A stretch of DNA of 64,000 nt from Streptomyces physcomitrii. GTDB taxonomy: Bacteria; Actinomycetota; Actinomycetes; Streptomycetales; Streptomycetaceae. Of this stretch, positions 48,323 to 57,252 are shown in pieces. The notes below the pieces were generated by a model. The model worked only from the letters and a program-made list of their open reading frames with translations. It was not told the DNA's origin and ran no database searches. The position numbers and the translations under genes were made by a program. The stretch lies in assembly GCF_012273655.1 (NCBI RefSeq), contig NZ_JAAWWP010000016.1, positions 62,001-126,000 on the forward strand. Reading direction: 5' to 3'. Each line of letters opens with the position of its first letter. The stretch's first letter is position 1.

Positions 48323-48724
48323 TCAGTACATCATCCGGGGGTCCCGGTAGTGCTTGAACTCCAGGAGGTTGTCGGTGGGATCGCGCAGGACCAGGGTGGT
48401 GTGCTCCTCGACCGTGCCCTCGAAGCGCAGCCGCGCCGCCTGGAAGACCGGGACCTTGCGGATCTCCACGAGGCGCAGCAGGTTGTCGAAGTCGGCGCGC
48501 TCGCGGAAGGTGATCCCGAAGTGCCGCGGATACAGGCGGGGTTCGGTGACCGGGGTCTCGGGCGCGAGATGGCAGACGACCTGGTCGCCGAAGAAGTCCA
48601 GGGTGATGCGGTCCTCGTAGCGGCGTGCGACGGGGCAGCCCAGCTGCCGCCAGTAGAAGTGGGCGGCTTCGTCCAGGTCGCGGGCGGGGATGGCCAGATG
48701 GAACGCGTCCCTACCGGTCCTCAT
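48323..48724 (-). CDS. VOC-family (glyoxalase/dioxygenase fold) protein
   Basis: 133 residues, a single VOC module pair. Conserved metal-ligand-like positions are His in DAFHLAIPARDLDEAAHFYW, His in PRHFGITF and Glu in DPTDNLLEFKHY. VOC enzymes include lyases, isomerases, dioxygenases and resistance proteins acting on small molecules. The gene overlaps the end of the ComA gene by 14 nt, so the two proteins are likely made together and may act on the same intermediate. The exact reaction is unknown. Confidence 0.82.
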   Translation of the reverse strand: MRTGRDAFHLAIPARDLDEAAHFYWRQLGCPVARRYEDRITLDFFGDQVVCHLAPETPVTEPRLYPRHFGITFRERADFDNLLRLVEIRKVPVFQAARLRFEGTVEEHTTLVLRDPTDNLLEFKHYRDPRMMY

Positions 48725-49514
48725 AGGTGTCCTCCGGTGCGTGCTTGTGGAGCAGGTCGTCGAGCAGCGTGTCCGCGCGCAGTCCGAGGCGGAGCGTCTC
48801 CACCGCGGCGAGATCGCGGGGTGCGATGTTGCCGAGGTTGGCCTCCGGGCCCACCCGGCGGATGAAGTAGGTCTGCAGGGCCTTGTTCGGCGCCTCGAAC
48901 ACCAGCTTCTCGGTGTCGAATCCGGCCCGCAGGATGTCTTCGATCAGGCCGATGCGGAGCTGCCCGTCAGGCCGGCAGATGCCGCTCGACCCGCTCTCGC
49001 GCGCTTCGAGGATCACGCGTGAGGCGCCCGCCGAGAGGTCGTCGCGGATGGCGTCGATCCACTGGCTGGGGGAGAGCAGTTCGGAGCGGGGCTGGTCCTT
49101 GAAGCCCACCTCGGAGATCACGGTGAACTCGGCGGCCAGCTTCTCGATGAACTCCGCCTTGCGGGACGCGGAGAGGTCGATGGTGCCGTTGGACACCTCG
49201 ACGTAGGGGCACTCGTGGGCGCGGCAGAGTGCGACGAAGCCCTCGGCCCGGTCCTGGGAGACGAACTTCTCGAACAGGGTCCCGCCGAACATGTACGGGA
49301 TCCCGAGGCCGTTCAGCACGGCGGTCTTGCGGCTCAGCCGCGGGGTCACCAGGGCGGTGCCCCAGCCGAATTTGACGAGGTCCACGAGATGGCCGAAGTC
49401 GGCCATCGTGTCCTCGAACAGGCGCGAGGGCAGGCCGTTGTCGATGACCATCGTCAACCCGCGGGTGCGCGGCCTGTCCTGGCGGGCAGGGAGCTGAAGC
49501 GTGTGCGAGAACAT
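48711..49514 (-). CDS. comA: Phosphosulfolactate synthase (ComA family)
   Basis: 267 residues, the family length. ComA adds sulfite to phosphoenolpyruvate to give (R)-2-phospho-3-sulfolactate, the first step of archaeal coenzyme M synthesis. The whole TIM-barrel signature set is retained compared with the archaeal enzyme as I recall it: VKFGWGT (47-53), GGTLFE (78-82), VEVSNGTIDLS (105-115), EVGFK (135-139), LEARESG (169-175), VFEAPNK (205-211), NLGNIA (226-231) and ETLRLGLRADT (239-249). ATG 49514 has GGAGG 5 nt upstream. It sits between an acyl-AMP ligase gene and an overlapping VOC gene. No ComB- or ComC-like gene is seen in the window. A different nucleophile than sulfite is possible. Confidence 0.88.
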   Translation of the reverse strand: MFSHTLQLPARQDRPRTRGLTMVIDNGLPSRLFEDTMADFGHLVDLVKFGWGTALVTPRLSRKTAVLNGLGIPYMFGGTLFEKFVSQDRAEGFVALCRAHECPYVEVSNGTIDLSASRKAEFIEKLAAEFTVISEVGFKDQPRSELLSPSQWIDAIRDDLSAGASRVILEARESGSSGICRPDGQLRIGLIEDILRAGFDTEKLVFEAPNKALQTYFIRRVGPEANLGNIAPRDLAAVETLRLGLRADTLLDDLLHKHAPEDTYEDR

Positions 49515-49534
49515 CTGACCTCCAGGGGAACGGC

Positions 49535-50905
49535 TCACCGGACATCTCCGTCCTGGGTGCTCAGCAGCCGCTTCTGCACCTTGCCCAGCCCGTTGCGCGG
49601 CAGGGCGGCGACCAGCCGGATCTCGGCGGGTCGCTTGTAGTCCGTGAGCAGCCCGGCGAGATGGCGGCGCAGGGCGCGCACCTCGGTGCTGCCCGGTTCG
49701 GTGAGGACGACCCAGGCGGCGACCCGTTCGCCGAGCACCTCGTCGGGGAGCCCGGTGACCGCGGCCTCGGCGACCGCGGGGTGGGCGAGCAGCGCTGCCT
49801 CGACTTCTCCGGCCCCGACCCGGAAGCCGGACGTCTTGATCAGGTCGGTGCTGCGGCGGCCGAGCAGCCGCAGCGAGCCGCTGTCGTCGAAGCGCCCCAG
49901 GTCCCCGGTGGCGAACCAGCCCCCCGCGTCGAAGGCGGGCGGGCCGTCGAGGTAGCCGCTGAAGAGCTGCGGCCCCCGGACGTGGATCTCCTGGAATCCG
50001 CTGTCCTGCACCTCGCGCAGGTCGATCTGCACCCCGGGCAGCGGCGGTCCGACGGCCTCGGCGCTGCGCCGCGCCCCGAGCGGGGGCGAGGTGACCACCA
50101 GGGTCTCCGTCATGGCGTAGCGGTTGAGCACCTGGTGGCCGCTGAGCGCCTCGATCCGGGCGAAGGCCTCCGCGGAGAGCGCGGCGGCGCCCGAGACAAG
50201 CAGCCGGGCGCCCTTGAGCGCCCGCAGGTGTTCGTCGGAGCTGAGCGTCCACATCGTCGGTACCGCGAAGTAGAGGCTTCCGCCCTGCTGGGGCCGCAGT
50301 CCGCCGGGGCTGTAGTGCAGGGGCGAGCCGATCCGCAGGGGGCCGAGGCCGCCGAAGACGAGCCCGTGCACATGGAAGAAGGGGAGGGAGTGCACCAGCA
50401 CGTCCGAGGGGTTCCACTCCCAGGCGTCGCCGAGCATGTCGAGATTGGCGGCGACGGCCCGCCGGGACAGCACCACCCCCTTGGGCGGGCCGGTCGATCC
50501 GGAGGTGTAGAGGATGAGGGCGGGGTCCTCGTCGGCAGCGGGCGCCGCGGGCAGCGGACCGCGGGCGGCCAGGTCGACCTGGCCGATCACCAGGTCCGCC
50601 TTGCTGTCGGACAGCAGATGCCGCTTCTCCTCCTCGCCGGCGTCCGGGTTCACCGGCACGGCTGCCGCCCCGGCGGCGAGCACACCGGCGACCGCCACCA
50701 GAGTGGAGAGTTCGGGCCCGGCCTCGACGGCGACCCGCCGGGCGCCGGCGACCCTCGCGGCCACGGCGCCGACGGCACCGGCGAGTTCGTCTCCTTGCAG
50801 CGACTGGGTCCCGCAGCGCAGCGCCGCCCGGCCCTCGTAGAGCGCGGGGAGAAGGCTGTCTCGGGCGGACGCTGTCGCCTCGGCCCTGTTCGGGTCGGAC
50901 ATCAT
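49535..50905 (-). CDS. Stand-alone acyl-CoA synthetase / acyl-AMP ligase
   Basis: 456 residues, on the short side for the ANL superfamily. P-loop YTSGSTGPPKGVV, NRYAMTET, ATGDLGRFDD, the hinge GRRSTDLIKTSGFRV and catalytic Lys in RNGLGKVQKRLL are all intact. It activates a carboxylic acid as acyl-AMP and passes it to CoA or a carrier protein; MatB-like ligases are among the closer shapes. It lies 20 nt upstream of the ComA gene, in the same operon, so a sulfonated or phosphorylated carboxylate is one possible substrate. That link is inference. A second Met codon directly follows the first. Confidence 0.88.
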   Translation of the reverse strand: MMSDPNRAEATASARDSLLPALYEGRAALRCGTQSLQGDELAGAVGAVAARVAGARRVAVEAGPELSTLVAVAGVLAAGAAAVPVNPDAGEEEKRHLLSDSKADLVIGQVDLAARGPLPAAPAADEDPALILYTSGSTGPPKGVVLSRRAVAANLDMLGDAWEWNPSDVLVHSLPFFHVHGLVFGGLGPLRIGSPLHYSPGGLRPQQGGSLYFAVPTMWTLSSDEHLRALKGARLLVSGAAALSAEAFARIEALSGHQVLNRYAMTETLVVTSPPLGARRSAEAVGPPLPGVQIDLREVQDSGFQEIHVRGPQLFSGYLDGPPAFDAGGWFATGDLGRFDDSGSLRLLGRRSTDLIKTSGFRVGAGEVEAALLAHPAVAEAAVTGLPDEVLGERVAAWVVLTEPGSTEVRALRRHLAGLLTDYKRPAEIRLVAALPRNGLGKVQKRLLSTQDGDVR

Positions 50906-50954
50906 GGGCGGACTTCCGATCTGTGGCGTGGACGGAACACGGTGCGGGGGCCGG

Positions 50955-51986
50955 TCATTCGGGGCCGGATCTGCTCAGCAGGTCTCCGTCCCGGCCGAGC
51001 GCGTACGCGACCGCCTCCTCGGTGGCGAGCGCGTGCCCCCAGGCCCAGTGCGTACGAAACGGGCCGGCGCCCAGGGCGGTGCGCGCCCGGGCGATGTCCC
51101 CGGCGACCCGCTCCCGTACGGCGGGCGGCACTTCGGCCCCGAGCCGGTCGCGGATGCCGGTGGCGGCCGCGAAGAGCCGCACCGCGTCCTCGGTGCGGCC
51201 TGCCCCCGCGAGCGCCAGGGCGACACCCTCCAACGACTCGGAGACGCCGGGGAGTTCGTCCATCTCCAGGAGGACGGGCAGGGCGTCGGCGTGCCGTGCC
51301 ACTGCCTCCCGGTACTCGCCCCTGCTCTGGGCGATCTCACCGATGCCCTGGAGCGCCTCGGTGAGTCCGTGCCCGTAGCCGCTCGCGCGCCAGATGGCCA
51401 CGCACCGCCCGAACAGCTCCCGCGCCCGCTCCAGGTCGCCGAGTTCCTGACGGGCCATCGCCAGGGAGTGCGCGGCCGCCGCTACGGCGTCCTCGTCGCC
51501 GAGTTCCTCGAAGAGGGCCAGGCAGCGTTCGAGGGGCGCGCAGGCGGGCGGGTAGTCCCGCTGCGCCACCAGCGCGGCGCCGATGCCGTGCAGGCACTCC
51601 GCCTCCACGAGGGGTTCACCCGCGGCGGCCGCCAGGTCCCTGCCCTCGCTGTCCAGGCGGTGGGCCCGGGCGAAGTCCTCCCGGGTGAGCGCCAGCAGAG
51701 CCAGGTTGTGGAGCACCGAGGCGCGGGTGGCCGCGTCCTCCGGCTGCTCAAGGGCGGGCAGGGCCGCGAGGAACAGGGCTTCCGGGACGTCCGTCTCCCC
51801 CTCGTACAGCGCGTCGACCGCCACCTGGAGCAGCGGGGGGACACCGGCGTGGGGAACGCCGCCGCCGTCGGCGAGACGGGCGGCCTGCCGGGCGAGGTCG
51901 AGGAAGCGGTCCGTGCGGTCGGCGGCGTGGGCGGCCGCTGCCCTGCCGAGCACCGTGCCGAGGCCGTCCGGTGGCGTGGTGGTCAT
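50955..51986 (-). CDS. Tetratricopeptide-repeat protein
   Basis: 343 residues made of about seven TPR-like helical pairs, for example ASVLHNLALLALTREDFARA, AAAAHSLAMARQELGDLERA and EALQGIGEIAQSRGEYREA. There is no HTH, ATPase or membrane segment. The ATG at 51986 has GGGAGA 6 nt upstream; an in-frame ATG at 51998 has none. It is embedded in the biosynthetic operon (31 nt after the hexapeptide gene), so a scaffold or regulator for pathway enzymes is possible; nothing in the sequence decides this. Confidence 0.82.
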   Translation of the reverse strand: MTTTPPDGLGTVLGRAAAAHAADRTDRFLDLARQAARLADGGGVPHAGVPPLLQVAVDALYEGETDVPEALFLAALPALEQPEDAATRASVLHNLALLALTREDFARAHRLDSEGRDLAAAAGEPLVEAECLHGIGAALVAQRDYPPACAPLERCLALFEELGDEDAVAAAAHSLAMARQELGDLERARELFGRCVAIWRASGYGHGLTEALQGIGEIAQSRGEYREAVARHADALPVLLEMDELPGVSESLEGVALALAGAGRTEDAVRLFAAATGIRDRLGAEVPPAVRERVAGDIARARTALGAGPFRTHWAWGHALATEEAVAYALGRDGDLLSRSGPE

Positions 51987-52017
51987 GGGGTCTCCCATCG
52001 GTTCGGGGAAGGGCGGT

Positions 52018-53208
52018 TCAGCCGCCCGGCACGGCCGATGCCAGCCGGGCGAAGGCCGAGGGAGTCACCGCGGTGAAACAGGTGCTGTCCCCGCAGGGCA
52101 TCGCATGGCGGCGCAGCTGGTCGCGCAGGTCCTGGACGAGTGCGGAATCCCGGCCCCGCAGGCGGCCCGAGCGCAGTTCGAAGACGGTGAGCGGCGAGCC
52201 GTCCCCGGTGCGGAGGTCCGGACGGTCCTCCACCGTCACGAGCGCCAGCGGTTCCGCGCGCGGCAGCGGCGGCGGTGCGCCGTGGGGCAGCAGAACGGCC
52301 CGCAGTTCCTCGGAACCGTCGGCGAGGGCGACGCGCAGCTCCGCCGCCTCCGGGTCCCCCGCCTCCTCGGTGACGGCGCAGCCCTTCCACCTCAGCTCGC
52401 GCAGCCAGGTCCGCAGTACCTCGCGCACCGCCAGGTCGGCCGCGTCCCCGGTGACCGCCGTGCCGTCCAACTGCTTCTTGACCTTGGCGGGCACCCCTCC
52501 CACCAGGACGTCGCCCGGTACCGGACCGGTGACGACGGAGCCCGCCGCGACCATGGTGTTGTCGCCGATGGTCACTCCGGGCAGCAGGGTGACCTGGAAG
52601 CCGAGCCATACGTTCCGTCCGACGTGGACCGGTGCGTAGGCCGGTGCGACGCCGATCAGCGGGCCGTGGCCGAAGTGGTATCCGTGCGTCCACACGGCCA
52701 GATAGGAACCGGTGCCGACGTTGTCGCCCAGCACGATGCCGTGGTTGGCGTTGAGGATCGTGTGCTGCCCGACGGTGACCCGGTCACCGATCCGCACGGT
52801 GGCCGTGGACGTGGTCGTGCCGCCGTAGCCCACGCTCGTGCCGTCTCCCAGGTAGAGGAGGTTCCCGGCGGTGAAATCGCGGCACAGGATGTCCACGCCC
52901 GCGGAGACACGGGCCGCCCGCCCCGTCCACAGCCGCTCGGCGACCAGGGCGCGCACCCCCGCCGCGACCTCCGAGCCGGTGCCGAGCACGAGCGAGGAGG
53001 CGCGCAGGTCCGTGCCGGCTCCGATCCTGACGCCGTCGGCGAGGTCCACCTCGTCCCCCACGAGGACGGCGTCGTCACCGAGGTGTACGCCGCTGCCGAT
53101 CCTCAACCGCCCGGCCCGTACGCGGACGTTGCGACCGACCACGCAGTCCGCGGGCACGGTGTCCAGGCTCTGTTCGGTGAGGTCGGAAACCGGCGAGAGG
53201 GTGTTCAC
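52018..53208 (-). CDS. Left-handed beta-helix (hexapeptide-repeat) acyltransferase-like protein
   Basis: 396 residues from GTG 53208 (GAAGGAGAC upstream). Residues 20-245 are hexapeptide repeats of the LbH fold in two blocks, ending with NVWLGFQVTLLPGVTIGDNT and GVPAKVKK, typical of maltose/sugar O-acetyltransferase-like enzymes. Candidate catalytic His are in ILNANHGIVLG and VWTHGYHFGHGP. The C-terminal 150 residues form an extra domain of unknown type (FTAVTPSAFARLASAVPGG at the end). It probably acylates a sugar or acts on a nucleotide-linked sugar in the cluster. Confidence 0.82.
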   Translation of the reverse strand: MNTLSPVSDLTEQSLDTVPADCVVGRNVRVRAGRLRIGSGVHLGDDAVLVGDEVDLADGVRIGAGTDLRASSLVLGTGSEVAAGVRALVAERLWTGRAARVSAGVDILCRDFTAGNLLYLGDGTSVGYGGTTTSTATVRIGDRVTVGQHTILNANHGIVLGDNVGTGSYLAVWTHGYHFGHGPLIGVAPAYAPVHVGRNVWLGFQVTLLPGVTIGDNTMVAAGSVVTGPVPGDVLVGGVPAKVKKQLDGTAVTGDAADLAVREVLRTWLRELRWKGCAVTEEAGDPEAAELRVALADGSEELRAVLLPHGAPPPLPRAEPLALVTVEDRPDLRTGDGSPLTVFELRSGRLRGRDSALVQDLRDQLRRHAMPCGDSTCFTAVTPSAFARLASAVPGG

Positions 53209-53231
53209 GGTGTCTCCTTCGGGAGGGGGTG

Positions 53232-54416
53232 TCAGAGCCAGCGGGGCGGGAGGTCGAGCAGGACCCGTTCGCGTACGAGTCCTTCGAGCCGGGGGGAGGA
53301 GTCCATGGCGATGTCCGTGCCGATGCCCTCGGGGCGGCGCAGGCCGCGGAGGTAGGGCCAGGGCTCGACGTACTCGTCCTCGAACTTGGCGTTCGGCCAC
53401 CTGGGAGCCGCGCCGTGCAGCAGGGGGTTGGCCCGCAGGGGCGTGCCCGGGGCCGGCAGGACGAGACGGGCGGACAGGCCCGGCGGTGTCCCGGGACCGC
53501 AGGCGAAGGCCAACGCGTCGGCCTCGCGCAGCGCCTTCCGGTCCGCGGGCCGGGGAGGCAGGCCGGTGAGCGCGGCGGTGGTCAGCGCGGCGTCGTCGTA
53601 GGAGGTCCCGGGGCCGAGGAGGGCCTGGTACTCCTCGGCGGTGAGCGGCAGTCCGGGGGAGTGGTTGGGCCGGTCCGCGTTGTGCGCGTGGCCCACCAGC
53701 AGCGTCCCCGCCGGGCACAGGCGCCGCATCTGGGCCAGGACATGGGACTTGCCGCGGAAGTAGTGGAAGGAGTCGTGGCTGAGGACCACGTCCGCGGAGT
53801 CCCCGGCGAGGGGGAAGGGGTCCTCGGTGTCGCAGCAGACCAGCCGGGCCCGGGGGCACACGTACCGCCGGGCCAGCCACAGCATGGAGAAGACCAGGTC
53901 GGCCCCGGTGGTGCCGTCTCCGTCCCGCTCCCGGCTCCAGGCCCGCAGGAAGTGGCCCGCCCCGCAGCCGATCTCGCTGAGGCGGGCGCCCGCCGGGGCG
54001 TGCGCCTCCAGCAGCGCGAGTCCGCTGAGGTAGGTGGGCAGCGACCAGCGGTGCAGCAGATAGGGGGCCATGCCGCCGTAGTCGAGGAGTTCCATCGCCC
54101 GCCGCGCGGTGCCGGGGCGGACCACCGCGGCCCGCACCGCGTCCGGCCGCACCGGGGGGATCGAGGCGTCCTTGCGGTCGCCGAGCAGCACGACGAGCGC
54201 GGTGACGGGGTCCTCGCACAGCAGCGCGGACACGGCCGCCTCGCGCACGGCCTCCCGGCCGGTGCGCAGATAGGGGATGGTGTCGAGGCACGGCCACAGG
54301 CGGTCCCCGTCGGTGAGCAGACCGGGCCGGTACGGGCGCAGCGGGCGCCTGTTGACGGGGCTGCGCAGAGCGCTCAGCCAGGGCGCCTCCACCTCCAGGA
54401 CCACCGGGGCGTTCAC
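53232..54416 (-). CDS. Class I SAM-dependent methyltransferase with Trm112-like N-terminus
   Basis: 394 residues. An N-terminal segment (LRSPVNRRPLRPYRPGL, then LWPCLDTIPYLR) resembles the short Trm112-like zinc domain but lacks its cysteines. The methyltransferase core starts near residue 145: LSEIGCGAGHFLRAW (motif I), LVCCDTEDPFPL, VVLSHDSFHYF. A C-terminal extension of about 130 residues is unassigned. The start GTG 54416 overlaps the preceding methyltransferase gene (GTGA). It likely methylates a pathway intermediate; the position is unknown. Confidence 0.82.
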   Translation of the reverse strand: MNAPVVLEVEAPWLSALRSPVNRRPLRPYRPGLLTDGDRLWPCLDTIPYLRTGREAVREAAVSALLCEDPVTALVVLLGDRKDASIPPVRPDAVRAAVVRPGTARRAMELLDYGGMAPYLLHRWSLPTYLSGLALLEAHAPAGARLSEIGCGAGHFLRAWSRERDGDGTTGADLVFSMLWLARRYVCPRARLVCCDTEDPFPLAGDSADVVLSHDSFHYFRGKSHVLAQMRRLCPAGTLLVGHAHNADRPNHSPGLPLTAEEYQALLGPGTSYDDAALTTAALTGLPPRPADRKALREADALAFACGPGTPPGLSARLVLPAPGTPLRANPLLHGAAPRWPNAKFEDEYVEPWPYLRGLRRPEGIGTDIAMDSSPRLEGLVRERVLLDLPPRWL

Positions 54417-55147
54417 GGGCGGATCTCCAGGAGCGCGAAGGGCAGGGCGACTCCGGAGGCGTTCATCAGCACGGTCCTTCCGTCCAGGACGGCGGGCCTG
54501 GTGGCCAGCGGATCGGTGACCCCGTCGCCGGGGCCGCCCGCCTCGTCCGGGGGTGTGTAGTCGTGGAAGGCGAACCGGTGACCGGCCGCGCTCAGGCGCC
54601 TCGCGAAGGAGTGCCGCGCGTGGACGTTCCAGCCGCAGGTCCACTCCGAGGGCGTCCCGCCGGAGACCCGCAACCGCACCAGCGCGTCCACCGGACTCGG
54701 GTTGAAGGGGCCGAAGACCAGGGCGCGGCCGCCCTCCGCGACGAGCGCGAGGAGGTTCTCCAGCCAGGGGTCGAGCGTGTCGAAGTGGCTGTGCAGCGTC
54801 AGCATCGTCACCACGGAGAAGCGCTCACGCGGCAAGGACCCGGCATCGGTGATGTCACCCACCGAGAAGGAGGCCTCCGGTACCTGCCGCCGCGCGTGGG
54901 CGACGAGTTCGGGCAGCACGTCCAGGCCCGAGCAGCGTACGGCCGGTCTGCGGGTGCTCAGGTAGTGGAGGAAGGCGCCGTTGGCGCTGCCGACGTCGAG
55001 CAGCCCGTGTTCGGTGGACTCCGCCCCCCGGAAGGCGTGTGCTGCCACGAACGGGAAGTAGGGGCGGTGGTGCAGGCCCGCGGGCCGCTCCAGGTACCGC
55101 AGGTCCAGCGGGCGGGCGCCGTTCTCCGCGCCGGGCAGCTCACGCAC
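54413..55147 (-). CDS. Class I SAM-dependent methyltransferase
   Basis: 244 residues. Motif I GLLDVGSANGAFLHYL (about residue 48), SGLDVLPELVAHAR, FSVGDITDAG and VTMLTLHSHFDTLDPWLENL give the normal class I fold. GTG 55147 lies 8 nt inside the end of the carrier-thioesterase gene and the stop overlaps the next methyltransferase gene, so three genes are coupled here. Two methyltransferases back to back suggest two methyl groups in the product. Confidence 0.85.
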   Translation of the reverse strand: MRELPGAENGARPLDLRYLERPAGLHHRPYFPFVAAHAFRGAESTEHGLLDVGSANGAFLHYLSTRRPAVRCSGLDVLPELVAHARRQVPEASFSVGDITDAGSLPRERFSVVTMLTLHSHFDTLDPWLENLLALVAEGGRALVFGPFNPSPVDALVRLRVSGGTPSEWTCGWNVHARHSFARRLSAAGHRFAFHDYTPPDEAGGPGDGVTDPLATRPAVLDGRTVLMNASGVALPFALLEIRP

Positions 55148-56207
55148 GGGCGCGGCTCCCGTCGGCCGGTTCGCCGAGCCAGTCCGCGACGGCGTGCGCC
55201 AGGGCCTTGTCGGCGATGATCTCGTCGTGCGAGGCGTCGACGGTCACGACGAGTGGAGGCCGGCCGCAGACGGCCGACCAGTCGGCCACCGTCTGCGCCA
55301 GGTCCGGGCGGCCCTTCGCGAGCACGAGCCGGTGCCGCACCGGGGAGGGGCCGGGCCGGTAGCGGCACAGCGCCCACTCCCCCTTCGCGCTGATCCGGCA
55401 GAGCTGGGTGAGCCAGTCCTCGTACGACTCCTCGGGCAGGGCGCCCACCGGGGACCGCCGGGCGAGGGCCGCCCGCCACCTCTCGGGGTGCGCCTGCGGT
55501 TCCTCGGCCACCTCGGGGGCGATGCCGAGCCGCCGCGCGAGCACCTGGGCGTAGGAGGGGCGGCTCACGGTGGGGTGCAGCGCCGGCGGGTCCACCAGCA
55601 GGGCAGGGGCCGTCGGCAGGCCCGCGCGCAGGCGCAGCAGTACCGTCTCGTGGGCCACAAACGCTCCGGAGGAGTAGCCCGCGATGTGGGTCACGCCCTC
55701 CGAGGACAGCAGCGCGTGGTGGTGTGCCGCGCCGGCCGTGAACTCCCGCGGGACCAGCGGGGCGTAGGGGGACAGGTCCCAGTCGGTGTCGCGGACGCCG
55801 AGGAAGTGCGCGTAGGGGACCAGGGCCGCGAGCGCGTGCAGGAACATCACCTCGCCTCCGGCGGCGTGTATCCACGCCGAGGCGGGCGCCGTCCCGGCGG
55901 GAGGGGCCTCGGTCGCGGCGAGGCGCACCAGCGGTACGGACCGGGCCGCGCCGCCTCTGACCGCCCGGACGAAGTCGGCGAACACCGGGTTCTCCATGAG
56001 CAGGCTGAGCGGATACCGCTGTGCCAGGCTGCGGCGCAGCCGGCTCATGACCTGGGCGGCGGCCACCGAGGTGCCGCCCGCCTCGAAGAAGTCGGTGCCG
56101 CGGGTGAGGTGTTCGGTGAGCAGCAGGGGGCGCCAGGCGTCGAGAACGGCGAGTTCCCAGCTGTCCACCGGGTCGAGGGTCCGCCCGGCGGCAGGAGCGC
56201 GGCTCAC
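55140..56207 (-). CDS. Carrier protein-thioesterase didomain (PCP/ACP-TE)
   Basis: 355 residues. Residues 12-85 are a phosphopantetheine carrier domain; TDFFEAGGTSVAAAQ contains Ser47, the attachment site. From about residue 110 follows an alpha/beta-hydrolase thioesterase with nucleophile Ser179 in AGYSSGAF and His327 in DASHDEII. There is no condensation, ketosynthase or adenylation domain, so an acyl group loaded in trans, for example by one of the two ligases of the cluster, could be modified on the carrier and released or transferred by the thioesterase. GTG 56207 overlaps the NDK-like gene (GTGA). Confidence 0.86.
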   Translation of the reverse strand: MSRAPAAGRTLDPVDSWELAVLDAWRPLLLTEHLTRGTDFFEAGGTSVAAAQVMSRLRRSLAQRYPLSLLMENPVFADFVRAVRGGAARSVPLVRLAATEAPPAGTAPASAWIHAAGGEVMFLHALAALVPYAHFLGVRDTDWDLSPYAPLVPREFTAGAAHHHALLSSEGVTHIAGYSSGAFVAHETVLLRLRAGLPTAPALLVDPPALHPTVSRPSYAQVLARRLGIAPEVAEEPQAHPERWRAALARRSPVGALPEESYEDWLTQLCRISAKGEWALCRYRPGPSPVRHRLVLAKGRPDLAQTVADWSAVCGRPPLVVTVDASHDEIIADKALAHAVADWLGEPADGSRARA

Positions 56208-57232
56208 CGGCTCGCCTCCCGCTGCCGGAGGGATCCGCCGCCGGGTGCGCTGAGGACCGTGCCGTGCCCCGCGAGCCATCCGCGGCGGCCCGAGTCGGGG
56301 ATGACGGACGTACCGTCCACGCTGTCGTAGGGAATGTGCGCGGCACCCGCCAGCAACTGGTCCCACAGGGGCACTGCCACCCCCGACCGGGCCACCGCCT
56401 CGCGGAACGGACCCCAGGCCAGACGCCGCCCGTCGAGGACCCCCGCCAGCGTGGTGAGGAGCCGGGCGCGGGCCCGTTCGGCGTCTTCCCCGCGAAGGGG
56501 CGCCTCCTGCTCCAGCCTCGCGATGATCCGGGTGACGGCCCGGCGCCCGTCGAGGTCCGGCGCCTCGGCCGCGGGCAGGGGCGGCAGCGGCGTCGTCCGC
56601 GTTCCGGTGCCGAGCGCGGTGAAGAGCGCGCGCCGCTGCTCGGCGGGGAGCAGGATCGCCGTCTCCCGCAGGATGTCGGCGGGTTCGTCCGCCACGTGGA
56701 CGAAGGTGAGCACCCTGTTGGGGGAGTGCAGCGCGCTGCGCAGCTCACCGCCGCTGCGTTCGGCGGGGTGCCCGGAGCCCTTGACCGCGGAAAGCCGTAC
56801 CGGCGCGGGGAGTTCGATGGTCCCGGCCCGCTCGCGGAAGGCGACCAGCAGGGAGGGGCCGCTGGAGAGCAGGGTGGTCATCAGGGCGGTGCGGTCCGGG
56901 GAGGCGCCGCCCCACTGGTGCTGCCACATCAGGGCCGCGGTCCGCCCGGTGAAGCGGGCCTCCGCCGCGAAGACGGGTTCGAGGCCGAGCCGTGCGATGT
57001 AGGCGAGACCCGCCGCGACCCGCTGCGCGAACAGGGCGTCGGGACGGAAGACGGTGAGGGCGCTGCGCTGCAGTGTCCAGGCGGCGCGGTCACCGAGGGC
57101 CTCGGTGGCGCTCTGCCAGCCCTGCCCGGCGCAGGGCTCGGCCGCGTACACCGCGCGTTTGACGGGTTGACTGGTCAGTTGCCGCCACTCGGCGGCGGAG
57201 GGGGAGAGCACGGGGTCACCTGTGGTGCGCAC
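56204..57232 (-). CDS. Nucleoside-diphosphate-kinase-like domain protein with altered active site
   Basis: 342 residues. Residues 54-200 follow the NDK fold: QRSALTVFRPDAL (canonical KPD is RPD here), LLSSGPSLLVAFRE, then HPAERSGGELRSALHSPNRV and FVHVADEPAD with His179 at the phospho-histidine position. The Asn-to-His spacing is 6 instead of 2 residues and the catalytic-site glycine is changed, so normal NDP kinase activity is doubtful. The C-terminal 130 residues are a separate unassigned part. The start GTG 57232 has GAAAGG 6 nt upstream. A role in transferring a phosphate or nucleotide in the pathway is possible. Confidence 0.68.
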   Translation of the reverse strand: MRTTGDPVLSPSAAEWRQLTSQPVKRAVYAAEPCAGQGWQSATEALGDRAAWTLQRSALTVFRPDALFAQRVAAGLAYIARLGLEPVFAAEARFTGRTAALMWQHQWGGASPDRTALMTTLLSSGPSLLVAFRERAGTIELPAPVRLSAVKGSGHPAERSGGELRSALHSPNRVLTFVHVADEPADILRETAILLPAEQRRALFTALGTGTRTTPLPPLPAAEAPDLDGRRAVTRIIARLEQEAPLRGEDAERARARLLTTLAGVLDGRRLAWGPFREAVARSGVAVPLWDQLLAGAAHIPYDSVDGTSVIPDSGRRGWLAGHGTVLSAPGGGSLRQREASR

Positions 57233-57252
57233 AGCGGGCCTTTCGTACGGGG

